Numbered from the stretch's first letter, positions 7,890 through 16,162 are shown. The stretch is DNA of 25,242 nucleotides from JANWHF01 sp036276235 (GCA_036276235.1 DATBDZ010000279.1:1-25242), one strand, 5' to 3'. The notes: generated by a model not told the origin, from the sequence alone. Numbers and translations: made by a program.

Positions 7890-9923
7890 ATGAGATTATC
7901 AAGCGCGTTGCGGGCGTTGTTGTCGGGGGCGATCTGTATTTTTGCAGCCGTGGGTTTTTCCGCGGCGCAGCAGATGAAGCGCATTCCGCCGGATGGGGTG
8001 GCGGTTTCGGCTTCTGATAAGACGGAACTGGAAACGGCGATCGCCGATCTGCATACGCGGATCGAAGCGCTGCGGACTAAATACAAATCCAATGCGGCAA
8101 TGCTCGATCTGCTGCCGGACATTGAGATCTATTACAACGCAGGGCGATATGCTCTTACGTACAACGAGTTCTTCGTTGCTCGGGATATCGCCTCGGGGAA
8201 GAAATTGCTGGCGGAGGGGATCGAGCGGGCGAAATCGCTGGACGAGGGGCAGGCGCCGTGGACGAAAGCCGCGGGCCTGGTTGTGCGCGGTTATGTGTCG
8301 AAGATCGACGGCTCGGTGCAGCCTTATGGGATGGTCGTGCCGACGTCGTTTGCGACCGAGCCTTCGCGCAAGCGAAGACTGGATCTGTGGTATCACGGGC
8401 GGGGCGAAACGCTGAGCGAAATCAGCTTCATTTCCGATCGCGAGCGGAATGCGGGTGAATTCACACCGCCCGATACGTTTGTGCTTCACCCCTATGGCCG
8501 CTACTGCAACGCGAACCGATTCGCCGGCGAGGTGGATACGCTTGAGGCGTTGGAGAACGCAAAGCGGCATTATGCGATCGATGACAATCGAATTCTGGTG
8601 CGGGGATTTTCGATGGGCGGGGCCTCGTGCTGGCTGTTTGCGACGCATCATTCCAGCCTGTTTGCCGCTGCCGCGCCGGGCGCGGGGTTCAGCGAGACGG
8701 CTGATTTTCTGCGCATTCGCGATCTGAGCACGGTTCCCTGGTACGAGAAAACATTGTGGCATGAATTTGACAGCATCGACTACGCCGTCAACATCTTTAA
8801 TGTGCCGCTGGTCGCTTACAGCGGCGAGATTGACGGGCAGAAACAGGCGGCGGACATGATGGACAAGGCGCTGGCCGCCGAAGGGATCAAGATGGTCCAC
8901 ATCATCGGCCCCAACACGCCGCACCGTTACGAGCCGGGCGCGAAGATCGAAATCAATCGGCGGCTCGACGCCATCGCATCCGTCGGGCGCAACCCGATGC
9001 CGCGCGAAGTGAAGTTCACAACGTGGACGCTCAAGTATAATCAGATGTTCTGGGTGACGGTCGATGCGATGGGCAAACATTGGCAGCGGGCGCGGGTGGA
9101 TGCCCAGATCGTCGATGCCAACACCGTTGCCGTGACAACCGATAACGTAACGGCATTGACGTTCGATATCGCGCCGGGGCTTTGCCCGCTGGATGTGACG
9201 CGCAAGCCGAAGGTGACGATCGATGGGCAGGAGATTGCCGCAGCGCCGGTGATGTCCGATCGATCCTGGACGGCTCACTTTCGCAAAGACGGCGCAAACT
9301 GGACGGCAGCCGCTTCGATCGATCAATCCACCCTGCAAAAACGCCACGATCTGCAAGGGCCGATCGACGATGCGTTCATGGATTCGTTTGTGATGGTGAA
9401 GCCGACCGGCAAGCCGATGAACGAGCAGATCGGCGGTTGGACGACTACCGAAATGGCCCACGCCATCGAGCACTGGCGCCGCCAATTCCGCGGCGAGGCG
9501 CGCGTGAAGGATGACTCGGCGATCAGCGATGCCGACATCGCATCGAGCAATCTTGTGCTATGGGGAGATCCTTCGAGCAATGCGATTCTGGCGAAGATCG
9601 CCGACAAGCTGCCGGTGAAGTGGGATGCATCCGGAATCAAGCTCGCGGACAAGACCTACTCCGGCGACAAGCACGTGCCGGTGATGATCTACCCAAACCC
9701 GCTGAACCCCAAACGGTACGTAGTGCTCAACAGCGGCTTCACGTTCCGCGAGCTGGATTACCTGAACAACGCCCGCCAAACCCCCAAGCTCCCGGACTGG
9801 GCAATCATCGACACCAGCACGCCGCCAAACACGCGCACGGCCGGCGGGATCGCCGACGCCGGATTTTTCGGGGAGAAGTGGGAGATTGTTGGGGATGGGT
9901 CGGAGGGGGTGCGGTTGAGGTGA
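7890..9923 (+). CDS. Secreted alpha/beta-hydrolase (esterase or prolyl-oligopeptidase-like)
   Basis: A 677-residue exported hydrolase. A signal peptide (MRLSSALRALLSG, hydrophobic AICIFAAVGFSAAQQ) is followed by a helical N-terminal region, then an alpha/beta-hydrolase core at about residues 125-360. The nucleophile elbow GFSMGGAS puts catalytic Ser at 241; likely partners are Asp315 in SGEIDGQ and His345 in NTPHRYEPG. The core resembles PHB-depolymerase/feruloyl-esterase and S9-type peptidase enzymes of planctomycetes. The C-terminal ~300 residues form an extra domain including a PNPLNPKRYVVLNSG segment of unknown role. The ATG at 7890 has AGGAG 5 nt upstream. Its neighbour is a secreted sulfatase, so polysaccharide or ester degradation is plausible but not shown. 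Whether it cleaves esters or peptides cannot be decided from sequence. Confidence 0.83.
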   Translation: MRLSSALRALLSGAICIFAAVGFSAAQQMKRIPPDGVAVSASDKTELETAIADLHTRIEALRTKYKSNAAMLDLLPDIEIYYNAGRYALTYNEFFVARDIASGKKLLAEGIERAKSLDEGQAPWTKAAGLVVRGYVSKIDGSVQPYGMVVPTSFATEPSRKRRLDLWYHGRGETLSEISFISDRERNAGEFTPPDTFVLHPYGRYCNANRFAGEVDTLEALENAKRHYAIDDNRILVRGFSMGGASCWLFATHHSSLFAAAAPGAGFSETADFLRIRDLSTVPWYEKTLWHEFDSIDYAVNIFNVPLVAYSGEIDGQKQAADMMDKALAAEGIKMVHIIGPNTPHRYEPGAKIEINRRLDAIASVGRNPMPREVKFTTWTLKYNQMFWVTVDAMGKHWQRARVDAQIVDANTVAVTTDNVTALTFDIAPGLCPLDVTRKPKVTIDGQEIAAAPVMSDRSWTAHFRKDGANWTAAASIDQSTLQKRHDLQGPIDDAFMDSFVMVKPTGKPMNEQIGGWTTTEMAHAIEHWRRQFRGEARVKDDSAISDADIASSNLVLWGDPSSNAILAKIADKLPVKWDASGIKLADKTYSGDKHVPVMIYPNPLNPKRYVVLNSGFTFRELDYLNNARQTPKLPDWAIIDTSTPPNTRTAGGIADAGFFGEKWEIVGDGSEGVRLR

Positions 9924-9951
9924 GCTAGTCAGAATGCGTTTATTGTGCGCA

Positions 9952-10079
9952 AATGCGTGATGCGTAATTCGTAATGCGTAAGAAGGAGGGATGCATTACG
10001 CGTTACGCATTACGCATTACGCATTACGCATTACGCATCACGCATCACGCATCACGCATCACGCATCACGCATCACGCC
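9952..10079. repeat. Opposed 7-bp arrays ending at a start codon
   Basis: A short left part in the ATGCGTR orientation (9952-9980) faces a long right array (9998-10079): one ACGCGTT, four ACGCATT, six ACGCATC and a final ACGCC. The next base begins the ATG of the following gene. The right array shows a sharp switch from T-ending to C-ending units, suggesting block-wise expansion. There is no Shine-Dalgarno sequence between the array and the ATG. Confidence 0.9.
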
Positions 10080-10952
10080 ATGCCCCTCCCCGATTCCCAA
10101 TCCACCATGAACCGCTCGACGCGGGGACAATGGGAGCTTTATCGCTCTCATCGCCAGCAGATTGAGCGGCTCATCGTTCCTTCGCGGCCCGGCGGGCGCG
10201 CTTGTGTGCTGGGGGCGGGGAATTGTAATGATCTTGATCTTCGTTGGATGAGCCAGGTCTTTGGCGAAGTGCATCTGGTGGATCTGGACACGCAGGCGGT
10301 GGCCGCCGGTGTCGAACGGCAGAAGATGGCGGACTGGCGCGGGTTGCAGGTTCATGCGCCGATCGATCTGACGGGAATTGCGGACTTGGCGGGGCCTTGG
10401 GCCGACACCAAGCCGGCCGACGCGCCGATCGAAATGGCTTTGGCGCAGATTCGATCACACGATATCGCGACGAAGTGGGCGGGCGATGCGCGATTCGATC
10501 TGGTTTTGTCGCCTTGCGTGCTATCGCAACTGATCGTCAGTGTTCGCGACGCGATCGGCGCGCGGCATCCGCGCTACAAGGAGCTGCGCAACGCTCTGCG
10601 CGCTCGGCATCTGCGCATGATGTTCGATCTGCTTAATCCGGGGGGCAAAGCCGTGCTCCTGGCCGATCTGGCGTCCACCGAAAACTTCCCGGAGATGGCG
10701 CAGGTACCCGAAGAGCGGCTGGATGATCTGATGCGGACTTTGATTGCCGATGGGAAATGCTTTGCGGCACTGGTTCCGGCAGATCTGCGGCAGTCGATCG
10801 AGGACGATCAGGCGATTCGACGCGGAATTGAAAACGTCCAGTTCACCGGGCCCTGGCTCTGGCATCTGGGATTGAGCAAGACATTTCTGGTTTATGCGAT
10901 GACGTTTGTCACATCTTGCGGCCCGCGCCAATCATCGCCCCGCCGAGCGTGA
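10080..10952 (+). CDS. Putative SAM-dependent methyltransferase-like protein
   Basis: A 290-residue soluble protein with a Rossmann-type nucleotide site. The segment ACVLGAGNCNDLDL (residues 41-54) resembles methyltransferase motif I, and HLVDLD (65-70) ends in the acidic residue expected to hold the SAM ribose. FDLVLSPCVLSQL and a downstream LLNPGGKAVLLADL match the later motifs of class I methyltransferases. The substrate is unknown. The annotated ATG at 10080 touches the 7-bp array; an internal ATG at 10107 (MNRSTRGQWELY) has no better ribosome site but leaves the core intact, so the true start is uncertain. The 3' end overlaps the convergent zinc-ribbon gene by 44 bp, so the last ~15 residues, which look low-complexity, may be read-through of ancestral noncoding sequence. 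Confidence 0.7.
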   Translation: MPLPDSQSTMNRSTRGQWELYRSHRQQIERLIVPSRPGGRACVLGAGNCNDLDLRWMSQVFGEVHLVDLDTQAVAAGVERQKMADWRGLQVHAPIDLTGIADLAGPWADTKPADAPIEMALAQIRSHDIATKWAGDARFDLVLSPCVLSQLIVSVRDAIGARHPRYKELRNALRARHLRMMFDLLNPGGKAVLLADLASTENFPEMAQVPEERLDDLMRTLIADGKCFAALVPADLRQSIEDDQAIRRGIENVQFTGPWLWHLGLSKTFLVYAMTFVTSCGPRQSSPRRA

Positions 10953-11439
10953 GCGTGAGATAGCCGGCGCCGGGGAAAGTGCGCATGTAGCCGTAGACGT
11001 TACCGGTCCAGAGGATGACGCCGGCCGCGAAGACCAACCCGCCCAACGCGGTGACAAGCATGGCGGCAATAGAGCCGGCCTGATTGGCCGCGCCTTTTCC
11101 GGAGGTCTCAAGCGCGAATTTTTTCTTTGCATCCGGCGTGGCCAGATCGTGAATGCTGCGATAGTCCTTCTTGACCACCGCCGTGGCTGGCTTGTCCCTC
11201 TCCGCGACGGCGGTCTTGTACTGTTCGTACTCAGATTCAGCCGACGTGGCGACCAGCTGGCCGGTGCGCTCCAGCTCCGCCATGGCGCGCAAATCCAAAG
11301 GCGGCGCGACGCCCTCTTCAGCGCCGCCGGGCACATTAAAGCTTCCGCCGCAGCGGCGGCATTTCACCCGCCGGCCGGCGGCGCTGTCCACGACGTTGTA
11401 CCGTGCGGCACACGAACGGCATTGCACTGTGATAGGCAT
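10909..11439 (-). CDS. Zinc-ribbon membrane protein, unknown function
   Basis: A 176-residue protein with an N-terminal zinc ribbon: CRSC at residues 7-10 and CRRC at 27-30, spaced as in the MJ0042-type finger found at the start of many planctomycete and myxobacterial proteins. A charged linker (about 40-110) follows, then two hydrophobic helices, one around SIAAMLVTALGGLVFAAGVI and one around YLTLTLGGAMIGAG at the C-terminus. The ribbon is therefore probably cytoplasmic and tethered to the membrane. The ATG at 11439 has GAGGA 5 nt upstream. Function is unknown. It overlaps the convergent methyltransferase-like gene. Confidence 0.75.
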   Translation of the reverse strand: MPITVQCRSCAARYNVVDSAAGRRVKCRRCGGSFNVPGGAEEGVAPPLDLRAMAELERTGQLVATSAESEYEQYKTAVAERDKPATAVVKKDYRSIHDLATPDAKKKFALETSGKGAANQAGSIAAMLVTALGGLVFAAGVILWTGNVYGYMRTFPGAGYLTLTLGGAMIGAGRKM

Positions 11440-11552
11440 CGAGTCCTCAACAACGATTCAAATCATCGGCAGTTAGATTCTCTTCCCCGGGCTTTTCCTC
11501 AGAACTACTCTATTGTCGCGATCGAGGTTCGATTCGTCAAAGGGGATTTCGG

Positions 11553-11653
11553 GAAGGGACGAAGGCACGGAGGCACGGAGGCACGAAGGGACAAAGCACG
11601 GAGGGCACCCATGCCACCGACTTTGGGGTAGCACTCAAATCGGGTGGCATGGG
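11553..11653. repeat. GGCACGGA-type short array plus CCCATGCCACC palindrome
   Basis: An imperfect purine-rich array of GGCACGGA/GGCACGAA-like 8-mers (about 11553-11606) runs into an inverted pair, CCCATGCCACC (11608-11618) and GGTGGCATGGG (11643-11653), perfect over 11 bp. The 273-nt gap between the zinc-ribbon gene and the hybrid kinase holds no gene and no terminator with a T-run that I can see. Confidence 0.7.
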
Positions 11654-11712
11654 CTTGCGACAGCATGCCCGTGGCGTCCGGGTACAACCGCCAACGTTTT
11701 CAGAACAGGTCG

Positions 11713-13737
11713 CTAGATCGGAGCACCCGGCGTGGTGATGGGTTGTGGCGGATTTGACGTCTCAGTTCCCGTCAGCCCTGCCAGCGTTGCGACTACCGCG
11801 AGCAATTCCGCCGGGTCGGCGGGTTTGGGGACGTGGACGTGGAAACCGGCTAACAGGAGCCGCGTGCGGTCTTCCTGGCGGGCGAAGGCGGTTAGCGCCA
11901 CGGCCGGCGTACGGCTGCCTTGCTCCACCGGCAACGCGCGCAAATGCCGGATCAGATCAAACCCATCGCGCTCGGGCATGCCGATGTCGCTGATGATGAC
12001 GTCGAATCGCCGCTGCTCGATTTCCGCCAGCGCTTCGTCCACCGAAGAGACCGCCGTTGCTTTCGCGCGGCGGCCGGTCAGCAGCCGCTGCAGGAGCACC
12101 CGCGAGTCCGGGTCATCTTCGACGATGAGAATCTTCAGGTCGGTGAGCAAAGGCCCCTGCTGCCATTTCGCGCCGGGAGCATTGCGGGCATCGGACGGAT
12201 CGGACCCCACGCTGGCGAGCTGGCCCTGGGCGGCATAGATCGGCAACTGCACCACAAAGGTCGATCCTTTTCCCGGCCCTTCGCTGTCGGCAAAGACTTT
12301 GCCGCCGTGCAGTTCTACGAGCTGACGAACGATCGCCAGCCCCAGTCCCAGGCCTCCGTGGGAGCGTTTGGTTGAAGAATCGGCCTGACGGAACCGCTCA
12401 AAGACATGCGGCAAAAAATCCGCGTCAATTCCGCGGCCGGTGTCTTTGACGGTGACTTCCAGCCGCGAGTTGACGCGGGCGAGGATTATCTGAATGGTAC
12501 CGCCTTTTTCGGTGAACTTGATCGCGTTGGAAAGCAGGTTCCAGACAACCTGCTGCAGGCGGCCGGCGTCGCCCCAGGTGCGCGTGCCGCTCGCGCTGAT
12601 AATGCGATCGATGCGGATTCCTTTGGCCGTCGCCGAGGGAGTCACGGCGCCCAGCGCCTCGTTCACCACGCTGGACATCTCGATGCCTTGAATATCCAGC
12701 CGCAATTTGCCGGAGATGATCCGCGAGACATCCAGCAAATCTTCGATCAGCTGCGATTGCGCCTTGGCGTTACGCTCGATCGCTTCAACTCCCTCGGCGA
12801 ATTCTTCGCGGGGGAGATTTCCGCTGCGGAGGATCTGCGCCCACCCGACGATCGCATTCAGCGGCGTGCGCAGCTCATGGCTGAGCGTCGCGAGAAACTC
12901 ATCCTTGAGCCGATTGGCATCCTCGGCGCTCGCGCGGGCGGCTTCGGCTTCCTGCTTGGATTGGCGAAGCTGCTCCTGGGTCTCGCGCTGATCGGTGACG
13001 TCGGTGTTGGTGCCAAACCAGAGCGAGATTTTTCCCTGCGCGTCGCGAAGCGGGCGGGCGCGCGAAAGATGCCAGCGCAGCTCCCCATGGCGGCTGCGCA
13101 GCCGAAATGTATCTTCCCACGGCTGGCCGCTATTCAAGCAGCGATTGAATCCGAGAACGACGCGCCGCACGTCGTCGGGATCGAGCACGCTTTGCCATCC
13201 ACTGCCCTGCATGTGCGGGAAGTCTGTGCCCGTGTAATCGTACCAGCGGTCGTTGTACCAGAAGACCGAGCCATCGGGCCGCGCCATCCAGGCCAGTTGG
13301 GGGATGGAGTTGGCCATCAAGCGAAATCGCTCTTCGCTTTCGCGCAGGGCCTCTTCGCTGTCGCGCGCCCGCAGCAGCGCGTTGACGGTTGCCACCAGTT
13401 CCACCGGATCGACCGGGCGAATGAGATATCCTTCCGCGCCGCCGTCCAGGCCCTTGGCCTTGTCGGCGCTGCTGGCGGCGCTCGCCGAAAGATGCAGGAC
13501 AGGAATCCTCTGGGTCTGCGGATTGGTCTTGATGCGGCGGCAGACTTCAAACCCGTTGATGTCGGGCAACCGGATATCCAGAATCACCAGATCCGGGTTC
13601 TTGTCCACCATCTCCAGCGCCTGCGCGCCGGTGGTGGCTTCGGTGACATCGAAGCCCGCCTTGGTCAGCGAGCGCGAAACCGCGTAGCGATTCGCATCGT
13701 TGTCATCGACATGGAGGATGGTTTTCTTTTCAGGCAC
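11713..13737 (-). CDS. Hybrid histidine kinase, REC-PAS-HisKA-HATPase-REC
   Basis: A 674-residue soluble hybrid kinase, last gene of the stressosome operon. Domains: receiver 1 (residues ~5-122; acidic pair 11-12, phospho-acceptor D54 in LVILDIRLPD), PAS/PAC (~132-255), HisKA with H287 in LSHELRTPLNAIVGW, HATPase_c (NLLSNAIKF, DTGRGI, GGLGLGLAIVRQL), and receiver 2 near the C-terminus with Asp in VIISDIGMPE and Lys in VPKPAD. There are no membrane helices, so it senses an internal signal. In receiver 1 the usual Lys is Arg107 (EGYLIRPVD). The GTG at 13737 is chosen because it yields MPEKKTILHVDD, sits 9 nt after GGGAG, and overlaps the upstream stop by 8 bp, implying translational coupling; ATG at 13782 is the alternative. 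No DNA-binding output is present, so a separate response regulator elsewhere may carry the output. Confidence 0.92.
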   Translation of the reverse strand: MPEKKTILHVDDNDANRYAVSRSLTKAGFDVTEATTGAQALEMVDKNPDLVILDIRLPDINGFEVCRRIKTNPQTQRIPVLHLSASAASSADKAKGLDGGAEGYLIRPVDPVELVATVNALLRARDSEEALRESEERFRLMANSIPQLAWMARPDGSVFWYNDRWYDYTGTDFPHMQGSGWQSVLDPDDVRRVVLGFNRCLNSGQPWEDTFRLRSRHGELRWHLSRARPLRDAQGKISLWFGTNTDVTDQRETQEQLRQSKQEAEAARASAEDANRLKDEFLATLSHELRTPLNAIVGWAQILRSGNLPREEFAEGVEAIERNAKAQSQLIEDLLDVSRIISGKLRLDIQGIEMSSVVNEALGAVTPSATAKGIRIDRIISASGTRTWGDAGRLQQVVWNLLSNAIKFTEKGGTIQIILARVNSRLEVTVKDTGRGIDADFLPHVFERFRQADSSTKRSHGGLGLGLAIVRQLVELHGGKVFADSEGPGKGSTFVVQLPIYAAQGQLASVGSDPSDARNAPGAKWQQGPLLTDLKILIVEDDPDSRVLLQRLLTGRRAKATAVSSVDEALAEIEQRRFDVIISDIGMPERDGFDLIRHLRALPVEQGSRTPAVALTAFARQEDRTRLLLAGFHVHVPKPADPAELLAVVATLAGLTGTETSNPPQPITTPGAPI

Positions 13738-15130
13738 CGGCACGCTCTCCCACCATCTGCACGTCCGAGCTTTCTGGCGCATCCATCAGATGCTCGGGAC
13801 AACTCACCGGCAGTATTACGGAGAAAGTCGATCCAATGCCAACCTCGCTGGTGACCTGGATATCGCCGCCCAAAATCCGGCAGAGCTTGCGCGTCAGCGG
13901 CAGGCCAAGGCCCGTGCCATGGACACGGCGCTGCACGGGGCTTTCGATCTGCGTGAAATCTTCGAAGATCGCCTCGAGCTGATCGGCGGGAATTCCAATG
14001 CCGGTGTCGGCGACCGAATAGATGACGGTCTGATTCGGGCCTGCGTCGGCGCGGATGCGCACATGCCCGCTCTCGGTAAACTTCAGCGCGTTGGAGACAA
14101 GATTGCGCAAAATCTGCGTCACCTTTCCCTCATCGCTGCACATGATGTGCACATTAACCGGGTCCTCAATTTCCAGCGCCACACCACCGCCGCCGAAGAG
14201 CGGCCTAAAAACGCCTCGCAAGGTAGCCAGTACATCGGAGATTGCGAACTCCGAAATTCTCAAGGTCGTCTTTCCCGCCTCAATTTTGGCAAGATCGAGC
14301 AAATCGTTGACCATCTCGCCCAAAGAGATGGCGGATTTATGAATAAGCTGAACCTGCTTGAGTTGTTCTGGGGTGAGATCGCCGTCTGTGCGGTCAAGGA
14401 GCAGCCGCGCCAGGCTGATCATCCCGTTGAGCGGCGTGCGCAGCTCGTGAGTCATATCTGAGAGAAACCGTGATTTATATTCGCTGGCTCGGCGAAGCGT
14501 CTCCGCCCTTTCGTCCAGTTCGGCATAAAGGGCGAGCACGCCGCGATTGGTTTCGGAAAGCTCGGAGTTGAGCCGTTCGATCTCGGATTGCCGCGCCTGC
14601 ATGTCCTCCATGGCGGTCATCAGCTCGCGGTTTTGCGCCTGCACTTCCTCGAGCGGGCCGCTGGTTCCGCGCTGAGCAAGCTCGGCGGTCAGAGCCGCAA
14701 TCCGCTCCACTGAGACGTCCGACCGCTGGTGAAGCCGGACGGCCATCGTGACGGTCGTTCCCGCACCGGGCGTCGATTCAATATCGAATTCGTAACAGAG
14801 CCGCTTTGAACCGATGATCCCCAGGCCCATGCCCGTGGCTGATTGATATTGGCCGGCGAGGATCTCCTTCAGGTTGTTGATCCCCATTCCGCGATCGGCG
14901 ATGCGCGCCCCGAGCAGCGGCCGGCTCATCTCATCGCGCACCCAGAATTCGACGCGCCCGCCGCCAGCATAGCGAAAGGCATTTCGCGCGATCTCCGAAA
15001 CAGCGGTGGCAAATGCGGTTTGCTCGGTGGGCGTCAGGCCAAGGAACGCGCCGATCTGCCGCGCTCTTTGGCGCGTGAGCACGACGTCCTGCTCGGCCTT
15101 GAGATCGACATTCAGCAGGGCAGTCCTCAT
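13730..15130 (-). CDS. RsbT-like ATPase fused to a histidine kinase
   Basis: A 466-residue soluble protein joining two GHKL ATPase domains. Residues ~1-133 look like RsbT/anti-sigma-type kinase: N-box EIARNAFRYAGGG with N50, ADRGMGI, and GMGLGIIGSKRL. A coiled-coil-prone linker follows (~140-215), then HisKA with H228 in MTHELRTPLNGMI and a second HATPase_c (NLVSNALKF, DTGIGIP, HGTGLGLPLTRKL). The start is set at 15130 because ATGA overlaps the upstream stop; the longer frame to 15256 reads through the previous gene. Inferred role: the RsbT-like part docks on the RsbR/RsbS complex or replaces RsbT, and the kinase part passes the signal to the downstream hybrid kinase. It could instead regulate the complex without kinase output. 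Fusions of this kind exist in stressosome-related clusters, but I cannot judge how common they are. Confidence 0.9.
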   Translation of the reverse strand: MRTALLNVDLKAEQDVVLTRQRARQIGAFLGLTPTEQTAFATAVSEIARNAFRYAGGGRVEFWVRDEMSRPLLGARIADRGMGINNLKEILAGQYQSATGMGLGIIGSKRLCYEFDIESTPGAGTTVTMAVRLHQRSDVSVERIAALTAELAQRGTSGPLEEVQAQNRELMTAMEDMQARQSEIERLNSELSETNRGVLALYAELDERAETLRRASEYKSRFLSDMTHELRTPLNGMISLARLLLDRTDGDLTPEQLKQVQLIHKSAISLGEMVNDLLDLAKIEAGKTTLRISEFAISDVLATLRGVFRPLFGGGGVALEIEDPVNVHIMCSDEGKVTQILRNLVSNALKFTESGHVRIRADAGPNQTVIYSVADTGIGIPADQLEAIFEDFTQIESPVQRRVHGTGLGLPLTRKLCRILGGDIQVTSEVGIGSTFSVILPVSCPEHLMDAPESSDVQMVGERAGA

Positions 15131-16161
15131 GAGACGGCGTCCCTCGCGATCAACACAGTTACATCGTCGCGCTGCCGGCGGCAATCGCGGTAGAGGACCG
15201 CCGCGATCAGACTTGGATGCTTGAAGCGCAAACCCGGATGCTGAGCAAGATTCCACTGACTTGCCAGGCCGTCCGAGTGTACCACAAGCAGGCTTTCGGC
15301 GGGCCAGGCGTAGGTGAAACTTTGTATCCGCCGCGCCTCGACGCCGGCGGTGCCGTTATGTGAAACCATGCTGCGGGAAATCGCGCCGGTGACGACCTGC
15401 GCGCTGATATTTCCCACGCCCGTGAAGACGATTTCCCGCTTGTCGTGAAACAGTTCGATCACCGCGACCGCCGCCCCGCGCGTGCTCCGCAAGGCGGCAT
15501 GAACCACTTCGATGATTTGCGCGGAACCGCGGTGCATATTCTCGCGAAAGGTCCGAATCGCCAAACCGGCGGCGGCGGCGGCTTGCACGCCATGACCCAG
15601 CCCGTCGGCGACGATCACCAGCGATCGACCCGAAGAATCCGATTCGACGGCCCAGGCATCGCCGCACGCTTCCTCGCCCGGTTTGGGCAGGCAGACCACG
15701 CTATGCTGCAGCAGCGAATTCGCCGGCTTGACGGTCCGTGGCGCAAAGCGCGCCCAGACAACGGTGCCTTTACCCGGCTCGGAAAAGATATCCGCATCGG
15801 CGGCAAGCCGCTTCACCGCGCCGAGGCCGGTGCCCGGCGTGCTGCCGGTTGAGAATCCGTCGATGAACGCCTGCCCAAGATTAGCGATGCCCGGCCCGCG
15901 ATCCAGTGCCAGCACTTCGAGGCTGGTTGCCTTCTGATCGGACGCATCGGAGACCGACCGAAGCACGACCTCACCGGACCTGGCATGGCGGACAATATTG
16001 TTGGCCAATTCGGTCACCACGATGGCGACCTGCCCGCTAAGGACTTCATCAAATCCGACAGCATGGGCCAGCGATGTTGCCGCCCGCCGGGCTTCGCCAA
16101 CCTGCGTTGATTCGGTGATCGCAATGCAAAACGGATCGCGCGCCGGTACGTACTTCGTCAA
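15127..16161 (-). CDS. HATPase plus SpoIIE/RsbX-type phosphatase fusion
   Basis: A 344-residue soluble protein. The N-terminal ~140 residues are an RsbW/RsbT-like ATPase (ELANNIVRHARSGEV; DRGPGI; GTGLGAVKRL). The C-terminal part is a PP2C-type phosphatase of the SpoIIE/RsbX class: VIVADGLGHG, where the Asp should bind metal, HSDGLASQW, and RDDVTVLIARD near the end. RsbX dephosphorylates RsbR and RsbS to reset the stressosome, and this would be its job here (inference). The TTG at 16161 is preferred: it gives MTKYVPARDPFCIAITES, lies 1 nt after the rsbT stop, and has GGAAG upstream; ATG at 16227 would overlap rsbT by 65 bp. The 3' end overlaps the next gene by ATGA. Unlike classical RsbX, it carries its own ATPase domain. 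Confidence 0.9.
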   Translation of the reverse strand: MTKYVPARDPFCIAITESTQVGEARRAATSLAHAVGFDEVLSGQVAIVVTELANNIVRHARSGEVVLRSVSDASDQKATSLEVLALDRGPGIANLGQAFIDGFSTGSTPGTGLGAVKRLAADADIFSEPGKGTVVWARFAPRTVKPANSLLQHSVVCLPKPGEEACGDAWAVESDSSGRSLVIVADGLGHGVQAAAAAGLAIRTFRENMHRGSAQIIEVVHAALRSTRGAAVAVIELFHDKREIVFTGVGNISAQVVTGAISRSMVSHNGTAGVEARRIQSFTYAWPAESLLVVHSDGLASQWNLAQHPGLRFKHPSLIAAVLYRDCRRQRDDVTVLIARDAVS

Positions 16162-16162
16162 A

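Noticed and set aside
7899..9485. 528-codon minus-strand frame opposite the esterase
   Set aside because: The esterase strand carries signal peptide, nucleophile elbow and triad; the minus frame is a compositional shadow.
7749..10079. CRISPR-like arrays at the ACGCATY tracts
   Set aside because: The unit is 7 bp, head-to-tail and without unique spacers, and no cas gene is nearby.
12406..13854. Long open frame on the plus strand opposite the hybrid kinase (482 codons)
   Set aside because: It is antisense to a kinase with complete signature motifs, and its translation lacks any domain pattern; the GC-rich codon bias creates such frames.
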